A DNA stretch of 40,553 bases from Nitrospira sp. (GTDB lineage: Bacteria > Nitrospirota > Nitrospiria > Nitrospirales > Nitrospiraceae), in contig JACOEH010000044.1 in NCBI GenBank assembly GCA_024998685.1, positions 1 to 40,553 on the forward strand, written 5' to 3'. The position numbers were made by a program, and so were the translations under genes. The first letter of the stretch is position 1; the number at the start of each line of letters is the position of its first letter. Of this stretch, positions 1 to 7,315 are shown piece after piece. The notes under the pieces were generated by a model. The model saw only the letters and a program-made list of their open reading frames with translations. It ran no database searches and had not been told where the DNA came from.

Positions 1-70
1 GCCATGATCGTAGGAGACCGCGTGCCCACCAGTGATTAACCACCATCAGTTACACGGAAAACTTGACACG
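1..70 (+). mobile_element. Possible right end of an upstream IS256-type element
   Basis: The first 36 bases are an open frame ending in TAA (…VPTSD, stop). About 15 bases later comes TTACACGGAAAACTTGACAC at 50-69. Its layout (TTACAC, a short spacer, TTGACA) resembles the sequence just outside the transposase stop further right (567-582), in the same orientation rather than inverted. I infer the end of a second, upstream IS256-like copy fused to the truncated copy that follows. No target-site duplication can be seen because the left part lies outside the window. Confidence 0.3.
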
Positions 71-560
71 CCCACAGCGCTGCTGGAACCATCGGCTCCT
101 CAACGTGCTGGATGCCCTGCCGAAGCGCCTCCACCCGGAGGCGACGTCCCTGCTCAACGCACTGCCGTATGCAGAGACGCAGGCCGCCTGTGAACGGTTA
201 CGCGATCAGTTCAGCCGCCGATACCGCGCACTGGCCCCGCAGGCGGTGGAGCGACTCCATCACGACTGGGAGCGGCTCGTCACCTTGTATCAGTTTCCCA
301 AGAAACACGGGCGGCATTTGCGCACCACCAATGTGGTGGAGTCGCCGTTCGCGGCGGTCCGGCTGCGGACCACCGCGGGCAAGCGGTTCAAGCGGGTGGA
401 GGCAGCGACCGCCTTGATCTGGAAAATCTTGCAGGTCGCGGAGCAGACCTTCCGACGTTTGAATGCGCCGGAGTTCTTGCTACCGGTCTATGCCGGGGTC
501 CCCTTTGTCGATGGGAAGAAGCAGAGATTCGAAGTCCTCCCACAGGAGGTCGCCGCCTGA
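63..560 (+). pseudogene. IS256 (mutator) family transposase, 5'-truncated
   Basis: Only the C-terminal third or so of an IS256-family DDE transposase is present (families run to about 400 residues; about 160 remain). Recognisable family signatures are QRCWNHRLLNVLDALPKR near the start, a helical stretch, then FPKKHGRHLRTTNVVES, which carries the conserved E of the DDE triad, and FAAVRLRTTAGKRFKR. The two catalytic aspartates would lie upstream and are absent. The TTG at 63 is only where the frame happens to open; family similarity begins around base 72, directly after what looks like another IS terminus. The fragment cannot be an active transposase. Confidence 0.85.
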
Positions 561-565
561 TTCCA

Positions 566-590
566 TTTACACACCTATTGACAAGACCTC
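566..590 (+). mobile_element. Probable right terminus of the IS256-type element
   Basis: Six bases after the transposase stop is TTTACACACCTATTGACAAG followed by ACCTC. A short AT-rich end carrying a TTGACA motif just outside the transposase stop is typical of IS256-type elements, and the same layout occurs at 50-69. The matching left inverted repeat is missing because the element is truncated. Confidence 0.4.
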
Positions 591-708
591 ACTCCGGCCA
601 TGATGGCCTCTAAAGTCAATTCCCACAGTTCCCAAAATCAGGTGACAGACTGTCATGCACAGAACAGATGTGATCCCACCTTTTGACTACGCTCTGTCTC
701 ATTATCCG

Positions 709-1248
709 CTATGAGACAGCAAATACGAAAACCCCTCGATCAAGATATGTCCCAACATCATGCCAATTGAATTGCATCAAGCAACTATTCCCAATGTAGT
801 TTGTTTTCTCTACTGTGGACGCCACCGTCAGAGAGTAACTCAGTGTTGTTGATGCTCCGGGAGCCAGCGTCAATCCATCGAACGCTGGCTGCGTCAAACG
901 CGGAAAGCGCGTATCGACGTTCAGCAGAAATGTGCCGACAACCGGGTCGATGTTACCTGAACCGACCCAAACGTGTGCAAACATCCAGATGGCTTGCACA
1001 GGGTCCGGATTGAAGATGCCCAAATTGTAGTTGATTGTTCCTCCAGGCGTAGTCGAATTCCATCCTTGTGACACGATTATCGGAGAGTTGACACGTTTGA
1101 GTTTCTTCTCGATTTCCTCCGGCGTGAGCGACGTGAAATGCTCGCCCTTGTTCTCGCGTTTTTGTTGCTGTATAGCTTTTTGAATTCTCTGAACCTGCTC
1201 TTTTATTGCGTTTGCAGATAACTTTTTCTGTGCACCCTTACCTGCCAT
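709..1248 (-). CDS. Unknown protein: lysine-rich helix plus beta-sandwich-like domain
   Basis: I do not recognise this family. From the ATG at 1248 the protein is 179 residues. Residues 1-55 are very rich in Lys, Gln and Glu and probably helical. Residues 60-179 alternate hydrophobic, Gly/Asn and aromatic residues (INYNLGIFNPDP, LTLAPGASTTLSYSLTV), as in an Ig-like or fibronectin-like beta sandwich. There is no signal peptide or membrane segment. The 1248 start is favoured by AGGGAG about 8 bases upstream. The frame stays open to an ATG at 1308, which would add 20 residues and could be reached by re-initiation from the tiny upstream ORF. It sits alone beside IS debris, so transfer is plausible. 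Confidence 0.55.
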   Translation of the reverse strand: MAGKGAQKKLSANAIKEQVQRIQKAIQQQKRENKGEHFTSLTPEEIEKKLKRVNSPIIVSQGWNSTTPGGTINYNLGIFNPDPVQAIWMFAHVWVGSGNIDPVVGTFLLNVDTRFPRLTQPAFDGLTLAPGASTTLSYSLTVASTVEKTNYIGNSCLMQFNWHDVGTYLDRGVFVFAVS

Positions 1249-1314
1249 AATCCACACTCCCTTCATGTTTGAAGCGGTTATTTGCAAAAGAAATACATAC
1301 AGAGACATTCAGTA

Positions 1315-1348
1315 TCACTGTACGATCATATTCCATCACCTCCTTTTT
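1315..1348 (-). promoter_or_regulatory. Very strong Shine-Dalgarno with a four-codon ORF
   Basis: On the minus strand AAAAAGGAGGTGATGG (1348 to 1333) matches the anti-Shine-Dalgarno tail of 16S rRNA over about ten bases. Ten bases after GGAGG is ATG ATC GTA CAG TGA (1329-1315), encoding M-I-V-Q. Its stop lies six bases before the first ATG (1308) of the next frame. A second out-of-frame ORF from the ATG at 1336 runs 32 codons and overlaps the start of the downstream gene. This looks like a translated leader or coupling device, but no function is known. Confidence 0.4.
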
Positions 1349-1842
1349 GATGCACGGATTAGTTCAACTACTGAACGGATTGCTCCAAGTTTCGGGTTAA
1401 CCGGTCATTACTCATAGAAGTAATCCGTCTACAAAATTATGTATTTTACTCCAACCCGTATATTCTTGAGTAAATTGTACGCCAGCGTCTTACTACGGAT
1501 TGGCATAACACACCCTCCCTAAATGGTTCAAAGACCGCCCACCGGACTGCGAACGCTAGGGGTCGGATCCCTTATCGTGTCTCGCTCAACGTTCAGAGGA
1601 CGGAGTGCCGGCTTCCGACTCGACCTTGTGCGGGGCGTGGTTCTTGGTTATGAGGCAAAGCATTTCTTGCGCCACGCACGGTTCAAAACAGAAAGCATGG
1701 TATTTCAACAACCTGAACGATGGGTATCAAAGTTGGACGGCGCGTAGCTGTATCTAATGGATTCCAGGTGGATCGGATTGGATACAGAGGATGTTGATGT
1801 TAGGGATAGGACTAATCAATGGTTCCTGAACCATATCTGCTG
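1349..1842. other. Intergenic stretch with no recognised gene
   Basis: About 490 bases are without a convincing gene. The plus-strand frame 1523-1747 has no recognisable motif and no ribosome binding site. The left part is AT-rich and should hold the promoter of the minus-strand gene at 709-1248. It repeats the string CGGATT or AATCCG four times. A 16-base palindrome, ATGGTTCCTGAACCAT, lies at 1819-1834, just past the end of the brnA remnant, and could be part of a transcription end. Confidence 0.5.
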
Positions 1843-2043
1843 TCAGCCGGCTTTCGCTCGCTTACGTTTCCGCTCAGGTAACGTCGCGATGACTGAGCGA
1901 AGGAACGTATTGACGGCATCTGAAGAACAAAAAACCTAGGCGACATCCTGATCGAGGATGACCGCGATGGCACCTTGCTTCACGCGAGACATAAACCGGT
2001 TCGGTTTCGCCTTCGCATAGTCGAAGCGGTATTCGATCCGCAT
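1843..2043 (-). pseudogene. BrnA-like antitoxin with internal amber stop
   Basis: Reading from the ATG at 2043 gives MRIEYRFDYAKAKPNRF and continues to residue 35 (…ILDQDVA). A TAG at 1938-1936 follows, and the same frame continues VFCSSDAVNTFLRSVIATLP to a TGA at 1843. With the amber read through, the product is 66 residues and shows the D-V-A-x-V-F…S-x-A-V-N pattern of short antitoxins paired with BrnT toxins. One base change in a sense codon (for example AAG or CAG to TAG) explains the stop. It lies directly downstream of the brnT remnant, in the usual toxin-then-antitoxin order. Truncated at 35 residues it would lack the C-terminal part. Confidence 0.65.
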
Positions 2044-2068
2044 CTCGTCCGTGGTTCTGCGTTGGCGT

Positions 2069-2353
2069 TTATGAGGGAGGGGTTTTCTTCATAATCCTGC
2101 CGTTCCCGTTTGGTGGCCTTCCGGGCGCCGAATATGCGAACGGTCTCTCCACGATCCGTGAAGCAGACGATGAGGAGTCGCTGTTTCTGTGAGGAGCCAA
2201 TGATGATTTCGTGGAATTCGGAAATTGAATGATCGTGATCGTGGAAGATGCGGGCAAGCGGGTCGGCGAAAACGGTCACGGCTTCCTCGAACGATGCTCC
2301 GTGTTTGATCCGGTTCGTGATTGCCCTGCATGCGTCCCAACTGTATCACACAT
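2069..2353 (-). pseudogene. BrnT-family (DUF497) toxin remnant
   Basis: BrnT toxins are small RelE-like ribonucleases. The frame reads WDACRAITNRIKHGASFEEA, then FADPLARIFHDHDHS, EIIIGSSQKQRLLIVCFTDR and RIFGARKATKRERQDYEE, the complete family pattern. The N-terminal part has no usable start: a TGA precedes Y-S-W-D in frame, and the only nearby ATG (2353) is one base out of phase, consistent with a one-base deletion close to 2345-2350. After …DYEEN the frame runs on past the expected end into the antitoxin gene. Removing one C from the CCCC run near 2082 would give …EENPPS and the TAA at 2071-2069. Two small lesions therefore make it a pseudogene, unless these are assembly errors. Confidence 0.7.
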
Positions 2354-2425
2354 ACCGAACGGGCGGCCAGGCCGGTCGCAGCGACGTATCGGCGGTTTCA
2401 GTAGAAGTGGTCATAATAATGCGGG

Positions 2426-3022
2426 CTAGGACTTCCGCTTTTCATATCTCTCCATGATCAACGTCTCCGCCACATTCTGTTCGTTCACAAATACGTCGGC
2501 CAGGAGACGATTGTAGACATCCCGGCCATGCGGCACGATGCGGATCGGGCCGTTGCGCAACAACTCCTCCAACCGCCGCTTGGCCGCTGGCCCGTCGAGT
2601 TCACTCATTTCCGGCGTGTCGATTCCCCGAAGCCTGATGCGCTCGCCTCCAACGCGGATGGTATCGCCATCGACTGCGCGCACTTGGAATGTGCTCAGTA
2701 CTTTCAGCTCGTGCCTCGACCGGGCTCGAAGAGCGGAAAGCCGAGATTGTTTGTGCGCAGGTCCTAATTTGTACCGTCCTTTGGGGTAGCGCTGCGGTCG
2801 GCTATCCGGAGGGCGTGGAGGCCGCCGTTGCCTGTATGTGGGAAGGCGATCAGAATCTTGGTCATTGGGTGACGGATACCAGCAGAGATCACATTGCTGG
2901 TTGAGGGTGGAGCCGAGGGTGGATTTCTCCAGAGATTCTGCCGAAGCGTCGGGTGGTGACAGGACAAGCCACACCCAACCGATGATCAACCAGGCTGTAA
3001 CGGTTCTTAGACACGGACTCAT
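2426..3022 (-). CDS. Secreted thermonuclease-like (SNase) protein
   Basis: A 198-residue protein with a signal peptide (MSPCLRTVTAWLIIGWVWLV…ASA), a Pro/Arg-rich linker of about 75 residues containing a CDLC pair, and a staphylococcal-nuclease domain from about residue 110. All key positions of the SNase active site can be aligned: D120 (VDGDT), R130, D135 and E138 (RIRLRGIDTPE) and R172 (VYNRLLADVF), corresponding to D21, R35, D40, E43 and R87 of the staphylococcal enzyme. The domain is short and ends soon after the R87 equivalent, so the last helices are reduced. Expected activity is Ca-dependent cleavage of DNA or RNA in the periplasm or outside the cell. It stands alone on this strand. 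Confidence 0.8.
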   Translation of the reverse strand: MSPCLRTVTAWLIIGWVWLVLSPPDASAESLEKSTLGSTLNQQCDLCWYPSPNDQDSDRLPTYRQRRPPRPPDSRPQRYPKGRYKLGPAHKQSRLSALRARSRHELKVLSTFQVRAVDGDTIRVGGERIRLRGIDTPEMSELDGPAAKRRLEELLRNGPIRIVPHGRDVYNRLLADVFVNEQNVAETLIMERYEKRKS

Positions 3023-3176
3023 GGCATGTCGTATACGCAGGTGTCGTGCCAGATTCGATCAATTGACAATGTGCAAAACGGCATGTTGGAATGGCTCCCG
3101 GTGCGTTTTTTTGTGAAGCGTCGTTGTCGCTTCTCAGAGGCTTGAGGCATCGGTTACGTAATGGAGGTTAATAGTC

Positions 3177-3407
3177 ATGGATATGATGGGCAAAGTGGGG
3201 CTGGTCGAAATTCCTGTGTTAATCGCCCCCGATCAAAAGGCATGGATGGATCGCATGATTAACGAGGGTAAAATCGCCATTCCGCCCGGCGGAACATTGG
3301 AAAAGGGGTCGCTTTATTCCATGTTTATCCGCATGCTGCTTCACAATGCGATGGAAGAACAGAAGCGGCAAGAAGCTCTAGAGGCGGAAGACGAGGACGA
3401 CGAATAG
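3177..3407 (+). CDS. Small acidic-tailed protein of unknown function
   Basis: A 76-residue protein with a good ribosome binding site (GGAGG nine bases before the ATG). The sequence begins MDMMGKVGLVEIPVLIAPDQ. It has a middle helix with Met-rich hydrophobic positions (SLYSMFIRMLLHNAMEEQKR) and ends in a strongly acidic tail (EAEDEDDE). No known domain is recognised and there is no signal peptide or clear membrane span. The strong ribosome binding site and normal codon use support it as real. Its neighbours (nuclease, hemL) run on the other strand and give no functional hint. Confidence 0.6.
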   Translation: MDMMGKVGLVEIPVLIAPDQKAWMDRMINEGKIAIPPGGTLEKGSLYSMFIRMLLHNAMEEQKRQEALEAEDEDDE

Positions 3408-3576
3408 CAGGCCGATGAAAACGATCGCCAGCTTTGTTCTCACATCTCTCAAGGCCTCAACGTACTGAGAAGTACGTCTCAGCTTTTCGTTCGTTGTGGC
3501 CTCGCTGGACAACCGTTTTGATCTGCCTGCGAATGCAAAATATTCGTGAAGCGCAAACAATATCCGTGACGGTTCT

Positions 3577-3641
3577 GTATCTAAACTGATACCATTTTGT
3601 ATCTTGCAAGATACAGAATACCTGCCATCAAAGATATCTTT
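3577..3641. repeat. Cluster of three palindromes with GATA/TATC cores
   Basis: Three inverted repeats lie within 65 bases: GTATC-TAAACT-GATAC (3577-3592), TGTATCTTGCAAGATACA (3598-3615, perfect 18-mer) and AAAGATATCTTT (3630-3641, overlapping the hemL stop). The middle one can form a hairpin but has no T-run on either strand. They sit just after hemL and may end its transcription or bind a protein. Confidence 0.6.
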
Positions 3642-4923
3642 AGAGTTTTTTGAAGGCGGTGTGAGCCGCCCGGACAGTCTTCTCGATGTCCTGTAGACTG
3701 TGGGCGGTGGAGAGAAAGGCAGCCTCGAACTGAGAAGGAGCGAGGTAGACGCCCTGCTCCAGCATGTGGTGAAAAAACTGACCGTACCGCTTCGTATCGG
3801 ACTGTTTCGCCGTATTCCAATCCACGACAGGACCTGAGGTAAAGAAAGTCGTGAGCATCGATCCCACTCGCGTTTGGGTCACGGGAATTCCGGCCTTCTT
3901 GGCAGCTTCGCCGATTCCTTTGGCGAGAGCTGCTGCTCGCTCTTCGAGTTTCTTGTAAACCCCCTTCACCCGCAACTGTTTGAGGGTTGCCAATCCGGCT
4001 GTGACTGCCAGCGGATTGCCGGAGAGAGTGCCGGCCTGATAAACCGGGCCGACCGGCGCGATGAGATCCATGATTGCTTTCCGTCCGCCGTAGGCACCGA
4101 CCGGCAATCCGCCACCGATGATCTTCCCGAGAACCGTGAGGTCCGGCGTGACGCCATAGAGTGCCTGCGCTCCTCCATAACCGACACGGAAGCCCGAGAT
4201 GACTTCGTCGAAAATCAATAAGATATTGTGATCGCTGGTCAGCTGCCGCAGTGCTGCGAGGAAGTCCGGAGCAGGAGGGACGACTCCCATATTCCCTGCG
4301 ATCGGTTCAACGATGATGCAGGCAAGCCGATCCCGATTGGCTTTGATCAGCTGCTGGACTGTACGAATGTCATTATAGGGAGCGGTGAGAGTATGTTTCG
4401 CAAAGTCGTCCGGTACGCCCGGTGAATCCGGAATCCCCAAGGTCGCCAGGCCTGACCCGGCTTTTGCCAATAGATAGTCGCCGTGGCCATGGTAACAGCC
4501 CTCGAATTTCATGACGTCTGTCCGTTTGGTGAATCCGCGCGCTACGCGGATGGCGCTCATGACGGCTTCAGTGCCGGAGCTGACAAGCCGGATCTTTTCC
4601 ATGGAAGGGAAGGCGTTTCGTATCTCCCGGGCCAGTGATACTTCCCACTCCGTCGGCGCTCCGTAACTCGTGCCGCGCCCGGCCGCGCTCTTGATTGCGC
4701 TGATCACCGCGGAAGGGGCGTGGCCTAAAATCATCGGCCCCCACGACAGCACATAGTCGATATAGACGTTACGGTCCACATCATAGAGCCGGGATCCTTT
4801 CGCCCGTGCGATAAAGCGCGGTTGCCCACCGACCGAGCGGAAGGCCCGGACAGGACTGTTGACGCCACCGGGAATGAGTTGCTGAGCTTCGGTGAAGAGC
4901 TTGGCAGAGCGGGATGTGTTCAT
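3640..4923 (-). CDS. hemL: Glutamate-1-semialdehyde 2,1-aminomutase
   Basis: This is the PLP enzyme that converts glutamate-1-semialdehyde to 5-aminolevulinate, the last step of the C5 route into haem, sirohaem and cobalamin. From the ATG at 4923 it is 427 residues, the normal length. It shows the family start [10 protein letters not shown]…[28 protein letters not shown] (PLP phosphate binding), [20 protein letters not shown] and the Schiff-base lysine K267 in [21 protein letters not shown] at 4944 would add seven residues (MLGCAPV), but family members begin at MNTSRS. Neither start has a strong ribosome binding site. It is monocistronic, and 4924-5180 upstream holds no gene I can support. 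Confidence 0.95.
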   Translation of the reverse strand: MNTSRSAKLFTEAQQLIPGGVNSPVRAFRSVGGQPRFIARAKGSRLYDVDRNVYIDYVLSWGPMILGHAPSAVISAIKSAAGRGTSYGAPTEWEVSLAREIRNAFPSMEKIRLVSSGTEAVMSAIRVARGFTKRTDVMKFEGCYHGHGDYLLAKAGSGLATLGIPDSPGVPDDFAKHTLTAPYNDIRTVQQLIKANRDRLACIIVEPIAGNMGVVPPAPDFLAALRQLTSDHNILLIFDEVISGFRVGYGGAQALYGVTPDLTVLGKIIGGGLPVGAYGGRKAIMDLIAPVGPVYQAGTLSGNPLAVTAGLATLKQLRVKGVYKKLEERAAALAKGIGEAAKKAGIPVTQTRVGSMLTTFFTSGPVVDWNTAKQSDTKRYGQFFHHMLEQGVYLAPSQFEAAFLSTAHSLQDIEKTVRAAHTAFKKL

Positions 4924-5180
4924 AACGGGGGCGCACCCTAACACGGAGGGCGAGAGTCGGTCAAGAAACTCATGGTTGTGCGATCTGTTCGGATAACGTC
5001 GTGTGAGGTCAAAAAATGTCGTAACAGAGACAGTTTTATGGAGTCAGATACGGTGACAGCTCTAAGGTTCGACTGAAAAGTTGGAGTTCTCTTTATTCTC
5101 ATCCCGCTCGTTGTTGAACGGACGGCGCGATTCTTGCTGTGCGATTCTTCTGATTGCTCGATCATAGAAGCGAGACGCAT

Positions 5181-5456
5181 ATGCAAGTCATCTGTTCGTG
5201 GTGCCGTGGCGAAGGTCGTGTCGGATTCGTGGGAGAAAAAGCTCCCCTCGACGACCGCCGAGAGACACATAGTATCTGCATCGAGCATGAGAAGGCGGTG
5301 CGAGCTCGATGGACTGCGCGCCCCGGGGGTATAAGTTCATGTCGAACGTCCGGCGAGAGCCTAAAGGATCAGTCTTCGCCTCTTCGTCGAGTGGTGCGAT
5401 CGGTCGTGCGGTTCTATATCGGCTTGAAGGAGGGTGCTCCAAAGATTCATGGCTAG
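5181..5456 (+). CDS. Small Cys-motif protein of unknown function
   Basis: A 91-residue protein from the ATG at 5181. The N-terminal 45 residues look conserved: MQVICSWCRGEGRVG, then EKAPLDDRRETHSICIEH. The C-x-x-C and C-x-x-x-H pairs suggest a single bound zinc. I recall similarly built small proteins (CxWC…DDRRETHGICxxH) in environmental genomes, with no assigned function. The C-terminal half is basic and less ordered. The frame opens earlier at 5154 (TTG), but starting at MQVIC removes an unmotivated leader. The ribosome binding site is weak. The antisense frame at 5188-5622 is a shadow. Confidence 0.55.
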   Translation: MQVICSWCRGEGRVGFVGEKAPLDDRRETHSICIEHEKAVRARWTARPGGISSCRTSGESLKDQSSPLRRVVRSVVRFYIGLKEGAPKIHG

Positions 5457-5500
5457 TTGATTCGAATCGATGTGACCGCTCCAGCTCGTCGTAAACAGTC

Positions 5501-6049
5501 TTATTTTCCGGGTCGCTTGGCTGAACGTGTCGGACTGGGTTTCGTCTTGGGTGTCTTCGAATCGGTACAGGAGAATTCCTCCAGCTCCCAGTGCTTTCTC
5601 CTCGATTTGTCCTGCTCGTCAATTATAAACACGACATGAAATGGGGCGCTTCGACCATCGGCCGTGTGTCCCTTGCTCCAGGCTTCACCGGCGTCGTCAA
5701 GGATTTCCAGCAGTGTGTCGTACTCTTCTTCGTCATCTGGAAGCACGGCTTGGGTGTCGGTAATGAGCAAGATATAACCTTTGGCCGGAAGCCACTCCAA
5801 ATCGGCCAGACATTCTTCAAGTGCATCCCAGTTGTGTCCGAAGTAATCCGGGAAGGCGAGTGCGCGTGCGAACTCATTGAAGAGGCCCGAGGGAGTTCGG
5901 CATTTCTTTCCCTGGATGGTACGCAGGGCATATCCGGGCGGTGTTTTCACCACCCCTGAGGTCGAGGTCCCGCGAGGAACGACAAGAAGGGCCGACCAGG
6001 GAGGTGTGGCATTGCAAAGATGAATTTGTAAGGTAGGGTTTCCCGCCAT
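5501..6049 (-). CDS. Barstar-family ribonuclease inhibitor
   Basis: A 182-residue protein whose centre is barstar-like: a variable beta strand (YALRTIQGKKC), then FNEFARALAFPDYFGHNWDALEECLADL, the signature helix and loop that plugs the active site of barnase-type enzymes, followed by LLITDTQAVLP and a C-terminal strand FHVVFIIDE. It is about twice the size of classical barstar because of a ~40-residue N-terminal strand region and a basic, low-complexity tail, as in longer barstars of actinobacteria. No signal peptide, so cytoplasmic. It starts 23 bases after the stop of the secreted ribonuclease gene on the same strand. This indicates that it protects the producer from that enzyme before export. 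Confidence 0.88.
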   Translation of the reverse strand: MAGNPTLQIHLCNATPPWSALLVVPRGTSTSGVVKTPPGYALRTIQGKKCRTPSGLFNEFARALAFPDYFGHNWDALEECLADLEWLPAKGYILLITDTQAVLPDDEEEYDTLLEILDDAGEAWSKGHTADGRSAPFHVVFIIDEQDKSRRKHWELEEFSCTDSKTPKTKPSPTRSAKRPGK

Positions 6050-6072
6050 AGAGCTATTCGTCGGATTGGACG

Positions 6073-6522
6073 TTAGTTAAGAGGGACAAAGGTTCGGTAG
6101 TGATCTCCGGTATAGTAGGCTTTCCCGGTTCGCTGTTCGATGACCAGTCGTTCGGCATCGCGTCCGCGGCCTCGTCTCTTGGGATTGACATCATACTCCC
6201 GATAGTAACCCCGTGGAAGACGTCGTTCTCGGTTTTGGAAGTCACGCCCCCCGATGTAGCCCGGCAGCGGTATCCCACCGCGCTCTTGGAGTTGTTTGAG
6301 CAGGTCGTAAGCTTTCTGAGGGGGTGTTGCGAGCGAGGTGAGCTGCTCAGTTTGGTCCGGCGAGCTTTTACTTATAGCGGTATCGACATTCAGAGGTTCG
6401 TCCAGAGGTCCGTTGCCGAGGCCGGCAGCGGCGATGGAGGCAGAAGGCGTCAGGCTGAACGCGAACAGTAATAAGATGAGAAGACCGATGAGCTGAATCC
6501 ATCTCCATCGAAGGGTGAACAC
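6073..6522 (-). CDS. Secreted guanyl-specific ribonuclease (barnase/RNase Sa type)
   Basis: A 149-residue protein with a signal peptide (hydrophobic LIGLLILLLFAFSL, cleavage near SIAAAG) and a short linker. From about residue 66 it has a microbial ribonuclease N1/T1-type fold: PLPGYIGGRDFQNRERRLP, YYREYDV, ERLVIEQRTGKAYYTGDHYRTF. Catalytic residues align with barnase: E109 (E73, general base), R125 (R87) and H141 (H102, general acid). It should cleave RNA 3' of guanosine outside the cytoplasm. It is the first gene of a two-gene unit with the barstar gene. Such enzymes may be used for nutrition or as effectors against competitors; the sequence does not tell which. Confidence 0.88.
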   Translation of the reverse strand: MFTLRWRWIQLIGLLILLLFAFSLTPSASIAAAGLGNGPLDEPLNVDTAISKSSPDQTEQLTSLATPPQKAYDLLKQLQERGGIPLPGYIGGRDFQNRERRLPRGYYREYDVNPKRRGRGRDAERLVIEQRTGKAYYTGDHYRTFVPLN

Positions 6523-6639
6523 TGACCCTTTTCCCTTGGCAAGACGGTGACCTGAATGATGACCGTAGCATTCTCATTTCAAGAAGGTCAAACGACGCAG
6601 ACACCATCATCTTGTTACCTGGATGTCTCTAGTTCTGTT

Positions 6640-6648
6640 TGCTAGAAT
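6640..6648 (+). promoter_or_regulatory. Possible extended -10 promoter
   Basis: TG-C-TAGAAT at 6640-6648 fits an extended -10 element. The -35 position (about 6620) is poor. It lies about 100 bases ahead of the start chosen for the next gene and downstream of the longest possible start (6623), which supports the shorter reading. Confidence 0.3.
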
Positions 6649-6751
6649 GAGGCGGCTGAAGTGGATATCTAAAAAACAGGTGTCGGACGTATGTCCATGG
6701 GTCATCGTGCGAGACCAATGCACTGTGTGTGAGATCCATCCGGTTAGACGC

Positions 6752-7315
6752 GTGAATCCTTTACTCAGGTGCTTCATCCAGTCTGTCGTCACCCTGGCTG
6801 TCCTTGCCATGACCGTCCCTTCGAACGCACAACTGAATCCGAGCGGTTCGATGAGGCGGTCTCCGGTGGAAGTCGTGAAGCGCTATGTTCTTTTGGATCA
6901 GAAAGGCGCTCGCTTAGATGCTCCGTCATTCGAGACCGTGACCCCCTATATTGATTGGAGAGAAGAACCTGCCTGGGGTCGTGTCGTTGTCGTTCAGAAA
7001 ACAACCGTCCCGGAGGATTATCGAAAATGGGAGATCCTCAATAATCTGGAAGTGATCATCCCGGTCACATTTCACGTGCGGGGGGCCGTCTATCTGGAAA
7101 CCGGCACCTTCGTGCCTGAGGAAGCGACGGAAGAGGTTCGCTTTCATGTGAAGGTTGTGGAGAACTTTTGGCGCATCGTTTCGCCGGTCATTCCTCCGCA
7201 TGTCGGACTGAAACGGATGGTGAGCTTCGCGCGAGAAGCGGAAGCCCACGAACAGGATGAAGCCCAACGCATCGTGCTTACCTCCCTCGTTGACTCCCTG
7301 CGAAAGGTCGAGTAA
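6752..7315 (+). CDS. Exported protein of unknown function
   Basis: The frame is open from 6623, but the GTG at 6752 places a clean signal peptide at the N-terminus (VNPLLRCFIQSVVTLAVLAM…SNAQ) and gives a 187-residue protein, so this start is preferred. The mature part has no family I can name. It contains VVVVQKTTVPEDYRKWEILN and VRFHVKVVENFWRIVSPVIPP, suggesting an alpha/beta periplasmic domain. The stop overlaps the ATG of the HAD gene by one base (TAATG), so the two are translationally coupled, and the protease genes follow in the same direction. A periplasmic role linked to the M16 pair is only an inference from position. Confidence 0.7.
   Translation: MNPLLRCFIQSVVTLAVLAMTVPSNAQLNPSGSMRRSPVEVVKRYVLLDQKGARLDAPSFETVTPYIDWREEPAWGRVVVVQKTTVPEDYRKWEILNNLEVIIPVTFHVRGAVYLETGTFVPEEATEEVRFHVKVVENFWRIVSPVIPPHVGLKRMVSFAREAEAHEQDEAQRIVLTSLVDSLRKVE

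Noticed and set aside
1523-1939. Two consecutive plus-strand frames (74 and 60 codons)
   Set aside because: No family pattern or ribosome binding site. The second is antisense to the brnA remnant.
3105-3145. Possible terminator: GAAGCG-TCGTTGT-CGCTTC next to a run of seven T
   Set aside because: The T-run precedes the hairpin on the plus strand, and on the minus strand the hairpin is followed by A's, so it is not a terminator in either direction.
3378-3560. Minus-strand frame of 60 codons ending in a hydrophobic stretch
   Set aside because: Starts at TTG without a ribosome binding site. Part of its hydrophobic tail is just the antisense of the acidic tail (EAEDEDDE) of the plus-strand gene.
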